DNA of 45,450 nt from a cf. Phormidesmis sp. LEGE 11477 (GCF_015207105.1 NZ_JADEXO010000042.1:1-45450); one strand, 5' to 3'. Counted from the first letter of the stretch, positions 15,395 to 23,880 are shown. Notes: generated from the letters alone by a model not told the origin. Program-made: numbers and translations.

Positions 15395-15556
15395 ATGAAA
15401 ACCTTTACGCTCTCACGCCTTTGCCTGCGACTATCTCAGGGCTGTCAGATTCAACCCTGGCACCCTGACAGCCCTGATCTTATCAATATGCCAAATAGCA
15501 AGATGAACATCCAACAATACAAACCACCCCAAGTCATACAGAAACAACAATGTTGA
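15395..15556 (+). CDS. Possible second upstream ORF overlapping the leuA start
   Basis: A 53-codon ORF starting MKTFTLSRLCLRLSQ, with four Leu codons (CTC, CTT, CTG, CTA) among codons 6-13. Its TGA lies at 15554-15556, overlapping the leuA ATG at 15550, so translational coupling is possible. leuA itself has no clear Shine-Dalgarno, which fits coupling. The 13-bp hairpin lies inside this ORF. No protein family is recognisable, so it may be a chance ORF. Confidence 0.3.
   Translation: MKTFTLSRLCLRLSQGCQIQPWHPDSPDLINMPNSKMNIQQYKPPQVIQKQQC
15436..15477 (+). promoter_or_regulatory. Perfect 13-bp stem-loop before leuA
   Basis: TCAGGGCTGTCAG (15436-15448) and CTGACAGCCCTGA (15465-15477) are exact complements around a 16-base loop. 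The loop contains CCCTG, which could pair with CAGGG in the left arm, giving a competing smaller hairpin. The stem is followed by TCTTATC, a weak T-rich tract, so it may act as an attenuator terminator or as another regulatory structure 70 bases before leuA. Confidence 0.6.
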
Positions 15557-17265
15557 ACAATCCCGCCGCTAAATACGCTGCATTTACACCGATTGATTTG
15601 CGCGATCGCACCTGGCCAAACCAAACTATCACCACAGCCCCCATCTGGCTCAGCACCGACCTACGCGACGGTAATCAGGCATTGATAGAGCCGATGGACA
15701 TTGCCCGTAAGCTCCGCCTTTTCCGCACCTTAGTTGATATCGGCTTCAAGGAAATCGAGATCGGCTTTCCTGCTGCCTCTCAAACCGAACTCGATTTCAC
15801 TCGCCATCTAATCGACCACAACCTGATTCCACCAGATGTCACTATTCAGGTGCTAACGCCTGCTCGCGAACCGCTGATCTGTCAAACCTTTGAGGCTGTA
15901 CGCGGTGCTCAAAATGTCATTGTTCATGTCTATAACGCTACCGCCCCGGCATTCCGCCAGGTCGTTTTCAACCTAGATAAACCAAGTACTATCCGATTGG
16001 CGACTGAAGCCGCTGAACTAATCAAAAGACTAGCGCTTCAACAAACAACAACAAGCTGGCGCTTTCAATATTCTCCTGAAGTTTTCACTTCTACAGAACT
16101 GCCCTTCGCTAAAGAAATTTGCAACGCTGTTCTAGATATATGGCAACCGACGGCAGCAGCCAAGGCCATCATCAACCTACCTGCTAGCGTAGAGGTCTCT
16201 ACGCCTAATGTCTTTGCCGATCAGGTGGAATGGATGCACCGCCACCTGCACCATCGCGAGGCGGTTGTTCTATGCGTTCACACCCATAATGACCGGGGCT
16301 GTAGCGTGGCTGCGGCTGAGCTAGGTCAAATGGCAGGCGCACAGCGAGTGGAGGGTTGTTTGTTTGGCAACGGCGAGCGAACCGGCAATGTAGATCTCGT
16401 GACGCTAGCGATGAATCTCTATACTCAAGGCATCTCTCCGGGTTTAGATTTCTCTCGTATCGACGACATTGTTCGAGTCGCAGAAGACTGCACTCAGCTA
16501 CCGGTTCATCCTCGGCATCCCTACGCAGGTGAGCTTGTTTTCACTGCGTTTTCTGGCTCTCATCAGGATGCTATCAAAAAAGGCTTCGCGGCGAGAGATT
16601 CTGAAGATATCTGGTCTGTGCCCTATCTGCCAATGGACCCGGCTGATGTGGGCCGCTCTTATGCCTCTGTCGTCCGGGTCAATAGTCAATCGGGCAAAGG
16701 CGGCATTGCTTTTTTGCTAGAGCGAGACTACGGCCTTTCTTTGCCTAGAAAGCTGCAAATAGAGTTTAGCCCAGTCGTGCAGCAGGCAATGGACGCCAGC
16801 GGTAAGGAAATGACGGCGCGGGCAATTTGGCAAGTTTTTTGTCAGGAATATCTTCAAGCTGCTGGGCCTCTGCAATATCTCTCGCATCGATCGTCTCAGC
16901 CGTCAGACCAGCGGGTGAGCATTGTTGCTAATCTCGCTTATCACGGGACTGAGCAGGTCAGTACGGGGCAAGGAGATGGCCCAATTGATGCGTTTGTAAG
17001 CGGGCTGAATCAGGTAGAAGCTCTGAGTGACTTGGGGGAGATTGAGGTCTGGCACTATGAGGAGCGATCGCTGAGTAGCGGCAGTCAAGGCGAGGCGATC
17101 GCGCTGATTGAAATCGTCACTAAACAAGGCAGCAGCTATGGTATCGGCATTCACAAAAGCATTGTTATCGCTTCGTTCCAGGCAATTATCAGTGCTCTAA
17201 ATCGCCTGTCCCATCAGAGCGAGCGGTCAAACTCGCGCTGTGTGAGTGCCATAGCTAATCCTTAG
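15550..17265 (+). CDS. leuA: 2-isopropylmalate synthase (long actinobacterial/fungal-like type)
   Basis: This 571-residue enzyme condenses acetyl-CoA with 2-oxoisovalerate, the first committed step of leucine synthesis. The TIM-barrel catalytic domain shows STDLRDGNQALIEPMD at residues 35-50 (metal and substrate binding) and GFKEIEIGFPAASQTELDF. It also shows CVHTHNDRGCSVA near 243 (metal-binding HxHND) and GNGERTGNVDLV near 274. LPVHPRHPYAGELVFTAFSG and SHQDAIKKG are hallmarks of the long LeuA subtype found in Corynebacterium and yeast. The C-terminal regulatory domain (about 440-560) is the leucine feedback site. The ATG at 15550 leads into IDLRDRTWPNQTITTAPIWL, the expected N-terminus of this subtype. 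A long leader with a Leu-rich peptide precedes it. Confidence 0.93.
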   Translation: MLNNPAAKYAAFTPIDLRDRTWPNQTITTAPIWLSTDLRDGNQALIEPMDIARKLRLFRTLVDIGFKEIEIGFPAASQTELDFTRHLIDHNLIPPDVTIQVLTPAREPLICQTFEAVRGAQNVIVHVYNATAPAFRQVVFNLDKPSTIRLATEAAELIKRLALQQTTTSWRFQYSPEVFTSTELPFAKEICNAVLDIWQPTAAAKAIINLPASVEVSTPNVFADQVEWMHRHLHHREAVVLCVHTHNDRGCSVAAAELGQMAGAQRVEGCLFGNGERTGNVDLVTLAMNLYTQGISPGLDFSRIDDIVRVAEDCTQLPVHPRHPYAGELVFTAFSGSHQDAIKKGFAARDSEDIWSVPYLPMDPADVGRSYASVVRVNSQSGKGGIAFLLERDYGLSLPRKLQIEFSPVVQQAMDASGKEMTARAIWQVFCQEYLQAAGPLQYLSHRSSQPSDQRVSIVANLAYHGTEQVSTGQGDGPIDAFVSGLNQVEALSDLGEIEVWHYEERSLSSGSQGEAIALIEIVTKQGSSYGIGIHKSIVIASFQAIISALNRLSHQSERSNSRCVSAIANP

Positions 17266-17315
17266 TTAAGTTCGACCCACTCACTTAAAAACCACGCTGT
17301 CAAAGGGCTACGCTG

Positions 17316-19121
17316 CTATTGTTCTCGGTATTTTTCTAACAGAACGCCCAGCGCTTCGTAGCCCTCCATACTCATCACTGGCGTTAGCTGGCGGCGATAT
17401 TTTTCTAGGGTTTGTTGAAAGGATTCTTCTCCTAGTTGACCTTGGAGAACTGAGGCTAGCCCAGCCGCCTGTCGCCACTCTTCTGAGCCAATGCTGTTGA
17501 GCAGGTGCATGGCTAGAACGCTGTAGAAGACAGCTTCGTCTGCATGTTTGAGCGCGTGATGAGCCTCAGCAGTGTAAAGCGTGTAGAGCCCCTGAAGATA
17601 GATATTGCCAGAGCCTTTGACAGCTTCTGCGCCCTTGGTCAAGATATCGAGGCCGGCTTGCGGGCGATCGCACATCACATAGCCAATACCCAAGCTGTTG
17701 TAAGCCAGCGCCTGACTTTGAAAATCGCCCTGTTTAATCGCCAGCTCTAGACCCTGATTGAGGTAGGCGATCGCACTATCATAGACCGCTGTATCTCCGA
17801 CATCATTCGCCCGCGCTTGCAGCACCTGGGCATAGCCCAGATTCACCAGCGCATTCGCAGATCCTATTTTGTCGCCCCTTTGTCGCGCTAGAATCAACGC
17901 TCGCTGAGCGATCGAGACGCCTTGCTCATAGTCTTTTTCTAGCACTGCGTTTCGCGCTAGGTGACACAGATCGGCTGTCTCGCAGACCAAATCTCCCGCT
18001 GAGCGGGCAATTTCTAACGCCTGCTCATAGAAAGACTTGGCCTCAGCAGCGCGGCCTAGCATCTGTCTTGAATAGCCCAGCAGCGTCAGAATTCTCGCTT
18101 TTTCCTGGGTGCCTTCCACCTGGGTCAGCGGCTCACTGAAATAGTCAAGCGTATCTTGTAAGTAGTCTCCTGAAAAAGAGGCAAACACACCGCCATAAAG
18201 TGGAAAATCGTCACGCTGTGAGAATGTCCTAAGAATCTGTAGCATCAGCTGAAAGCAGCCATCGCCCAGCGCCCGATAAGATGAATTGCCGCCGCTAGCA
18301 AAGCCTTGAGATAGCCGTCCCCAAATCGCTGCAAAAATAAGAGACGTGCTGTAGGAAAGCTGCTTTCCAGCTTTGGCACTGTAGGGCTGTTTATCAAACC
18401 AGACAATCAAACTGCGCTGCAAAAAATGCAGGGTCACGGCTAAATCTACCCAGCTAGCAACATCTACTGCCGTGCGAGTAATGGCATCAACAGGGTCGTT
18501 TTGCGCCAGTGTAGTAAACAAAAGCTTTGGCACCCCGGTCGATGCCTTTTGCCACGTTGCCCAGGGGCCACCTTGAGCGCGTTCACCAAAGCCTATAGGC
18601 TGACCCGCAGACGTGTAGAGCCAGCTCACCAGCTCTGGCTCTAGGCGTTCGTAGTTCGCCAGACCAGATAGAATGCCCTGTTGCCAAGGGGCCATTTCAT
18701 CGTCTGAGAAGCTTGTGGCCAATTGCTTAAGCTGCTTTCGATTTAGGTTGTTTGGCTGGTTGGGATCGATCAAGCTCATGAAGATTTCGGGGCGATCGCC
18801 GCCGTCTGCCTGACGCAGATGATCAGCAGCGAGCGGAATTGCGATCGCTGCCTGACGATCTTCTTGGCCTTTTTGCCATTCACCTGCAATCGTCTTCAGC
18901 GCTCGTAATATGCGCGGCGCTTTAAGCGAACCTTCTAGCTGCGCTTCGATCTCAGTGATGCGAGTGCCTAGCGATCGCTCAAAGATTTCGCCTGTGCCCG
19001 TTTCAACCGACGCTTCTAGCTGCGATCGCACCTGCTCTTTTGATCGCACATTTCCCTTTAGCGTCTGCTCCACAATCCCATCAATCAGCGCTAGATACTG
19101 CTCTACCAAAGATCCGCTCAC
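17316..19121 (-). CDS. TPR-containing protein of unknown function
   Basis: A 601-residue soluble protein starting at GTG, with a GGAAG ribosome binding site upstream. Residues about 1-130 are helical and charged. The middle (about 130-330) includes KLLFTTLAQNDPVDAITRTA and VDVASWVDLAVTLHFLQRSL and has no family I recognise. Residues about 330-560 contain TPR-like units of the long 40-residue type, for example GRAAEAKSFYEQALEIARSA, SANALVNLGYAQVLQARAN and SQALAYNSLGIGYVMCDRPQ. Proteins of this build usually act as interaction platforms. No signal peptide or transmembrane segment is present. It is convergent with leuA (50-base spacer). Confidence 0.7.
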   Translation of the reverse strand: MSGSLVEQYLALIDGIVEQTLKGNVRSKEQVRSQLEASVETGTGEIFERSLGTRITEIEAQLEGSLKAPRILRALKTIAGEWQKGQEDRQAAIAIPLAADHLRQADGGDRPEIFMSLIDPNQPNNLNRKQLKQLATSFSDDEMAPWQQGILSGLANYERLEPELVSWLYTSAGQPIGFGERAQGGPWATWQKASTGVPKLLFTTLAQNDPVDAITRTAVDVASWVDLAVTLHFLQRSLIVWFDKQPYSAKAGKQLSYSTSLIFAAIWGRLSQGFASGGNSSYRALGDGCFQLMLQILRTFSQRDDFPLYGGVFASFSGDYLQDTLDYFSEPLTQVEGTQEKARILTLLGYSRQMLGRAAEAKSFYEQALEIARSAGDLVCETADLCHLARNAVLEKDYEQGVSIAQRALILARQRGDKIGSANALVNLGYAQVLQARANDVGDTAVYDSAIAYLNQGLELAIKQGDFQSQALAYNSLGIGYVMCDRPQAGLDILTKGAEAVKGSGNIYLQGLYTLYTAEAHHALKHADEAVFYSVLAMHLLNSIGSEEWRQAAGLASVLQGQLGEESFQQTLEKYRRQLTPVMSMEGYEALGVLLEKYREQ

Positions 19122-19475
19122 TTCAATCTTCCTACCAAAACCGCTTCACCTCAGCTACCTATAGCTTTCGAAGAGTTGCTTGGGACATCCATGTCGGCTA
19201 AAACCGTTACAGGGCAGCAGGCAACTCTTCCCACAAAGTAACTTGACTCAATTGTAGACGTCACTTCTAGCGCTACACAGCACTAAATCCAATTAGCCGC
19301 ACCGTTAGCCCTCCAAGCAGCTACCCAAAATTAGTCGCGCAATCAGTTCTTTTGTACTACTATATATTTGAATTTACTTTTGCTTCGTCTCTAAGACGAT
19401 CTTCATTGGACCTAGACCCTTCAAGGCTGGCCTAGCTCTCTGCTCAACTTTCTACAGCTCGGAGATTTCCTAACT
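19122..19475. other. Divergent spacer between TPR and Sel1-like genes
   Basis: About 350 bases between divergent genes. It must hold both promoters. An AT-rich segment around 19355-19375 (ACTATATATTTGAATTT) is the likeliest core for the plus-strand gene. No ORF or RNA gene is seen. Confidence 0.4.
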
Positions 19476-19790
19476 ATGTCTGTTCCAGGTATCAAAGAAT
19501 TTCGTACTCAGCAGTTTACCAAGGCGCTGCCGCTGCTAATTGAGTCAGCTCAAGCAGGCCATGCCACAGCTCAGTGTATGCTCGGCAATATGTATCAGCT
19601 AGGTATTGGCAATGTAGAAGTCAACGAATCTGCCGCTATCTATTGGTACTATCAAGCGGCCCAGCAGGGATACAGTACGGCTACTGGCAATCTGGCTGGC
19701 ATGGTCTGGGCAATTTCTCCTGAGGCAGCAACGGCGCTACATCAGCTCTCTCAACAGCAGCAGAGCAGAGTAGCGGTTCAGGCGAGCTAG
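19476..19790 (+). CDS. Sel1-like repeat small protein
   Basis: A 104-residue protein with GGAGA about 10 bases before the ATG. Residues 12-70 match two Sel1-like repeats (a TPR relative): LPLLIESAQAGHATAQCMLG and AAIYWYYQAAQQGYSTATGN fit the AxxxYxxAAxxGxxxAxxxL pattern. The remainder is a short helix ending in a Gln-rich stretch. It has no signal peptide, so it is likely a small cytoplasmic adaptor. Full-length family members carry many more repeats, so this is a minimal form. Its 3' end faces the phosphoesterase gene. Confidence 0.7.
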   Translation: MSVPGIKEFRTQQFTKALPLLIESAQAGHATAQCMLGNMYQLGIGNVEVNESAAIYWYYQAAQQGYSTATGNLAGMVWAISPEAATALHQLSQQQQSRVAVQAS

Positions 19791-19823
19791 TCGTACCTGA
19801 GCTGGCCTTCTTTCAAGGCTGTC

Positions 19824-20954
19824 TTACTTCAGTGGCAATACTGCATTGTTATCTATAAATCTTTCTTTGCCATCTTCTCCAGTAGCGTTGAACTGTCGGA
19901 AATATTCTTGCACTTTGTCCGGCAGTTTGTCGTAGTTAAACCAGGCATCTCCTGCTGCTACCGTCGCCCAGAAATCTCTGATATGAGGGGCATAGTCTTG
20001 TGCTTGCTGTGGTGATAGAGAAAGGGGCGGGTCAGTCATTAAGCGTAGGATGAATGGAAAAGAGCGATCGCCCATCCAGTCTTTGGACGTTTGCTGTAAC
20101 GTGGGCCAGTTGGTCACAGATTCAATCCGTCTGGTTTCTACCGTTAGATGACGCTGACCCTGTTCATTAGTCGAGACAGCCATCAGCCGATATGGGTGGG
20201 GATAGCTGACTAGCGAACCTGTGGTGATCGCGTAGAAGTCGCCAGAGCTAGCAATATCTTGCACATGCAGGTGTCCAGTAAAGGCTAATGGCACCTTCGC
20301 TGATTGCAGCCTAGAAACTAGCTCTGGCGCATTTTTGATCATGTAGCGCTGACCTAGTTTTGACTTGGCCTGATTGGGCAAATGCTCCAGCACGTTGTGA
20401 TGAACCATCACCATCACAAACTTGCCGGCTAGCTTGTCTAACTGAGCATCCAGCCATGAGAACTGTTCTTCGTCAATAAATCCCGTGCCAATCTGTTCTC
20501 CAGCATTATCAAAAGCGTTAGAATTTAGCCCAATCAAATGAACATCAGGCAAAATTTCCTGGTGATAGTGAAGCTGCTGAGCGTCTGTATAGCCAAACGG
20601 TTGATAGATCTTAGGAAAATCAGCCAGCGCAATTCTATCTTTTGTCTGATCATCACCCGGTAAGCTGCCTTCTCTTCTAATGACATCGTGATTACCCGGT
20701 ACGACATACACCGGAAAAGGCAACTGTGCTAGTCGATTGGCCAACCACTCGTGATTCTCTCTTTCGCCATGCTGTACCAAGTCGCCGGGCAGCAGTAGAA
20801 AATCTGGCCGATCGGACACTAGCTGATCTAGAATCTGCTCGAAAGCTGAAATACTGACTTCGACCAAATGGAACCGATGTGGAGCATCCCAAATAGTATG
20901 TGGCAAAGCGATATGCAAATCGCTGACAACGGCGAACTTGAAGTTGAGTCTCAT
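19824..20954 (-). CDS. Calcineurin-like metallophosphoesterase
   Basis: A 376-residue protein with the complete metallophosphoesterase signature. FAVVSDLHIALPH (DxH) is at the N-terminus, LLLPGDLVQHGERENHEW (GDxxxxGE) near residue 57, and VYVVPGNHDVIRREG (GNHD) near 83. VMVMVHHNVLE (His) follows near 185, and LAFTGHLHVQDIA (GHxH) near 225. The C-terminal 120 residues are an extra domain of unknown role. The arrangement resembles the cyclic-nucleotide phosphodiesterase (CpdA/class III) branch, but the substrate cannot be fixed. It is cytoplasmic by composition. It is divergent from the small coiled-coil gene with a 58-base spacer. Confidence 0.85.
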   Translation of the reverse strand: MRLNFKFAVVSDLHIALPHTIWDAPHRFHLVEVSISAFEQILDQLVSDRPDFLLLPGDLVQHGERENHEWLANRLAQLPFPVYVVPGNHDVIRREGSLPGDDQTKDRIALADFPKIYQPFGYTDAQQLHYHQEILPDVHLIGLNSNAFDNAGEQIGTGFIDEEQFSWLDAQLDKLAGKFVMVMVHHNVLEHLPNQAKSKLGQRYMIKNAPELVSRLQSAKVPLAFTGHLHVQDIASSGDFYAITTGSLVSYPHPYRLMAVSTNEQGQRHLTVETRRIESVTNWPTLQQTSKDWMGDRSFPFILRLMTDPPLSLSPQQAQDYAPHIRDFWATVAAGDAWFNYDKLPDKVQEYFRQFNATGEDGKERFIDNNAVLPLK

Positions 20955-21012
20955 AACGGCTTCTTGGGCAGCATTCTATTAGAATGGTAAAGGTATCTGG
21001 AGGGGAAAGTCC

Positions 21013-21303
21013 ATGACACCGGCTAGCGACGATAGTCTGGCGCGTATTGAAAGCAAACTTGATATTCTAACGGACGGATTCGGCTTGCTAAGAGCGGATG
21101 TCGATGAGCTTAAAACCGATGTGAGCGGACTGAAGACTGATGTGGGTAACCTTAAAACTAACTTTGATAGGTTAGAGACAAACCTCAACTTGTTCGACAG
21201 CAAGTTTAGCAACTATCAGCAGGCGACACAGTGGGTTGTTCAATTAGCTTTCACACTAATCGCCAGTGCTACGGTGACTGTGATTATTTCTACCGTACGG
21301 TAA
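21013..21303 (+). CDS. Small coiled-coil, tail-anchored protein
   Basis: A 96-residue protein with a strong ribosome binding site (GGAGGGG) before the ATG. Residues 8-70 form a heptad-repeat coiled coil with near-identical units (LKTDVSG, LKTDVGN, LKTNFDR, LETNLNL). Residues about 75-95 are a hydrophobic C-terminal segment, WVVQLAFTLIASATVTVIIS, that would anchor the protein in a membrane. It resembles small cyanobacterial proteins annotated as hypothetical with a phage-fibre-like heptad repeat. Function is unknown. The repeated heptads also give direct repeats in the DNA. Confidence 0.7.
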   Translation: MTPASDDSLARIESKLDILTDGFGLLRADVDELKTDVSGLKTDVGNLKTNFDRLETNLNLFDSKFSNYQQATQWVVQLAFTLIASATVTVIISTVR

Positions 21304-21420
21304 GCGCAATCTTTAAGTAAGTGCTATTGGAACTGGCTTAGGTATACGCTTAGTTTGTTGAGCGTGGTAACCCTTTGGAAAAACGACCATAGCAGTCAAT
21401 CAGCAGCTATATTTCCACAG

Positions 21421-22077
21421 CTATATTTTCTCCAAAAACATTGCTATCTCTAGTAAATATTGACGGATAGAGCTGTGGGTGTAGTCAGCGTCGAGATCAG
21501 GCGGTTGGCCAGGCTGTTGGAAGTAAGGGCGATCGCCCGTGAGCTTAGATTGTGCGATCGCCACCTGTCTAGCAAATTCGTAAAAAATGACTGGTTCATT
21601 TAGCAAACTTTCGACGATCTGAGCTAAGGCAACTAAAGGCGTCTCTAACTGGCGGCTAAGTCGAATATCAGCAATGCTCCAGGCAGATAGCTCATTCGCC
21701 AGAGTTCCAGAGGGGTCTAGGCTATGAGCAGCAATAAATTGCTTTATTTCATTGGCGGCTTTAAGCGGTCTGGGAATGGCTGATTCGCCCTTCATAAAGC
21801 TGCCTCCTTCTCTACCGATTGCTTCAGCTAGAGAGAACCTTCGCTCGTTACGAATCTCTCTTTGTAGATCGTTAGTTAGCAGGTCGTTAGCTGACAGATC
21901 GCCAGCTAGTAAATCATCAGCCTGGAGGCTATCAGATTCAAGACTGGCGACGGATACAGGATGGCTTAAAAGCGGAGTGGCTTTCTCTTCTTCAGATGGC
22001 CGCGCCAAAACTTGTTTACGTTTAGAGAACTTACGAAAACAGTACTTATCTAGCCACCCTAGAAGAAAAGAAAGCAT
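21421..22077 (-). CDS. Conserved-looking hypothetical protein
   Basis: A 218-residue soluble protein I cannot assign. Residues about 45-75 carry an acidic Leu/Asp repeat (LQADDLLAGDLSANDLLTND). The C-terminal part (about 100-218) is more ordered, with AANEIKQFIAAHSLDPSGTL, ALAQIVESLLNEPVIFYEFA and SIRQYLLEIAMFLEKI. It has the composition of a small helical domain. It lies 9 bases downstream of the alpha/beta hydrolase gene on the same strand, so the two are probably co-transcribed. Confidence 0.6.
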   Translation of the reverse strand: MLSFLLGWLDKYCFRKFSKRKQVLARPSEEEKATPLLSHPVSVASLESDSLQADDLLAGDLSANDLLTNDLQREIRNERRFSLAEAIGREGGSFMKGESAIPRPLKAANEIKQFIAAHSLDPSGTLANELSAWSIADIRLSRQLETPLVALAQIVESLLNEPVIFYEFARQVAIAQSKLTGDRPYFQQPGQPPDLDADYTHSSIRQYLLEIAMFLEKI

Positions 22078-22086
22078 CGCTAAGAT

Positions 22087-23049
22087 CTAAGAAGCAAGCT
22101 GTAGCTCTTCGGTATGCTGAGTAGTAGCGCGATCGTTCAGTCTATAGAAGCTCTGGAGAACAGAAGCATAAGCATCGCCCGCGAGCGTATTCATGTTGTG
22201 GTCTGCGCCACGAGCTGTAAAGATCTGCTTAGGACTAGGTGTGGCTGTATAGAGCTGATAGCTAAACACAGCAGGAACGTCAAAGTCCTGGTCACCGTGA
22301 ACGTAAAGGACAGGCATGGGTAAGTCTTTAACTTTGCTAAGCGAGTCGAATGGCTCGGTCAAGAGAACTTTGATTGGGAAGAACCGATAAATCGCTTTGG
22401 CTTCAACAGCGTCTTTCATAGTCGTGAAGCTGCTTTCAACGACAAGGCGATCAATTTCAGGATGATGACTAGCTACGTCAATGGCGACAGCGCCCCCGAT
22501 GGAATGACCGGACACAACAATGTTTTCAGGCGATATCCCACGCTTAGCAATTAGATAGTTTAAGGCAGCGTCGGCGTCTGCAAAGATATTGGCTTCGTTA
22601 GGAGCTGGACCGCTGCTGAGACCATAGCCGCGATAGTCAAAAGCAAGAACAGAGCAGCCTTGGTCATAGTGGAATCGGATGCGATCTGTGTTGTAGCTGA
22701 TGTTGCCGTAGTTGCCATGACAAAACAGCATAACGCGGCGGCTGTGGGGGTTAGGAAGCCACCAAGCGTGAAGGTATTCGCCCGGCTCCTTACCTACTTT
22801 GCCTGTACTATCTTTACTTCCACCAACAGGAATCCAGATGTCTTCGTAGGCTAGTCCAATATCTGCGGGAGTTTTGATGATCTGCGCTAAGGGACGATAT
22901 ATTAGCTTGGTTTGAACGGTGTAGAGAAAGAAACAAACGCCTACATAAGCAACCACAGCGGCACTACCAACCCACAGAGGCGTTGAAAAATCTTTATGCA
23001 CGACGGCGGCGAGAACAGGACAAGGGAATAGATTCAGGAAGGCAAACAT
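22087..23049 (-). CDS. Alpha/beta hydrolase, membrane-anchored
   Basis: An alpha/beta-hydrolase fold protein of about 320 residues. The ATG at 23049 is used here; an in-frame TTG at 23073 would add eight residues, and neither has a clear ribosome binding site. One or two N-terminal hydrophobic segments (signal-like plus VGSAAVVAYVGVCFFLYTVQ) suggest membrane anchoring. The catalytic Ser lies in VVSGHSIGGAVAIDVA, the oxyanion region in MLFCHGNYGNISYN, the acid in VLYVHGDQDFDVPA, and the His in ARGADHNMN. It resembles the BEM46/FrsA-like hydrolases of unknown substrate that are common in cyanobacteria. The downstream hypothetical gene is probably in the same operon. Confidence 0.8.
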   Translation of the reverse strand: MFAFLNLFPCPVLAAVVHKDFSTPLWVGSAAVVAYVGVCFFLYTVQTKLIYRPLAQIIKTPADIGLAYEDIWIPVGGSKDSTGKVGKEPGEYLHAWWLPNPHSRRVMLFCHGNYGNISYNTDRIRFHYDQGCSVLAFDYRGYGLSSGPAPNEANIFADADAALNYLIAKRGISPENIVVSGHSIGGAVAIDVASHHPEIDRLVVESSFTTMKDAVEAKAIYRFFPIKVLLTEPFDSLSKVKDLPMPVLYVHGDQDFDVPAVFSYQLYTATPSPKQIFTARGADHNMNTLAGDAYASVLQSFYRLNDRATTQHTEELQLAS

Positions 23050-23102
23050 GAGTAACGAGACGCAACCTAGCAAACGTGTGATGTTTCTAGTCTACCCTTG
23101 GG

Positions 23103-23146
23103 CGGTCAGTCAAAAAGGTGCCTGCAGGCACCTTTTTGACTGACCG
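23103..23146 (-). terminator. 44-bp perfectly palindromic terminator
   Basis: The core GGTGCCTGCAGGCACC is flanked by AAAAA on one side and TTTTT on the other, and then by CGGTCAGTC/GACTGACCG. The whole 44 bases are a perfect palindrome (22-bp arms). In minus orientation it lies 42 bases after the stop of the 23188 gene, as an intrinsic terminator should. Its symmetry would let it work in both directions. Confidence 0.85.
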
Positions 23147-23187
23147 ATTTGAATCTTCAGATAGAGATTAGTCGCGCCTCGAGCTTA

Positions 23188-23706
23188 TTACTTGCGAAGC
23201 CATTTGGAGGCGATCGCCCCAATCGCTGCCCCTACTAGCGGGTTGCTTAAAAACTTCAAGATAGCAGGTTGGTCGGCTAGGACCTCTTGGAAGATATCGG
23301 GATGGGCAGTGTACGCAAAGGAAGCCAGTTTACCTACGTCATCTGCGTTCATTTTACGAGCGTGGTGAGTGGAGAGCCCAAGCTGCTTTTCTAAATCGCG
23401 ATCGCTCAGCCCCCTCTCTTTGAAATGCTTAAAGAAGTCGCGAGCAACATCGTCGCGTTCATTGGGCTTGATCTTTTCAATCGCGCTCTTCAGCTCAGGG
23501 TCCATCTGGGCTGCAGGAACTCGCTCAGGGTGAAAAGCGCGTCTAAGCAAACCGTGCCGTTCATCGCGTGAAGACCTATCGGCGAAATCATCGAAGCTCT
23601 TATACTTCTCACCGAGGGCGTCGTCGCCGTTAGGCTCTAGGATTTCTTTATTGCCATCTGCAAGATCTTTCATGATCTCGCGCTTGTATCTGTCACTAGT
23701 AGACAT
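23188..23706 (-). CDS. Hypothetical protein
   Basis: The start at 23706 (MSTSDRYKREIMKDLADG), preceded by GGAG at suitable spacing, gives 172 residues; the longer reading upstream is rejected. The protein is charged and hydrophilic with many Asp/Arg/Lys, for example IEKIKPNERDDVARDFFKHF, and a central HHARKMNADDVGKLASFAY segment. A short hydrophobic Ala/Gly-rich C-terminus (LSNPLVGAAIGAIASKWLRK) resembles a glycine-zipper-like tail. I do not recognise the family. A strong palindromic terminator follows. Confidence 0.6.
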   Translation of the reverse strand: MSTSDRYKREIMKDLADGNKEILEPNGDDALGEKYKSFDDFADRSSRDERHGLLRRAFHPERVPAAQMDPELKSAIEKIKPNERDDVARDFFKHFKERGLSDRDLEKQLGLSTHHARKMNADDVGKLASFAYTAHPDIFQEVLADQPAILKFLSNPLVGAAIGAIASKWLRK

Positions 23707-23880
23707 AGGGAATCTCCAAATTAGCGTGGGGCGGTTTGTCAATTGAATATTGGTCGAGAAACTCGCTGATTAGAAATTAATTCTTGCTTTGGCTTTCTAA
23801 AACACGATTCTCGAAAGATGCATCTCTTTAACTGCTTTGAACGTTTCTTTCGTGACGTTTTATTCCTTTATGTTTCTTCC

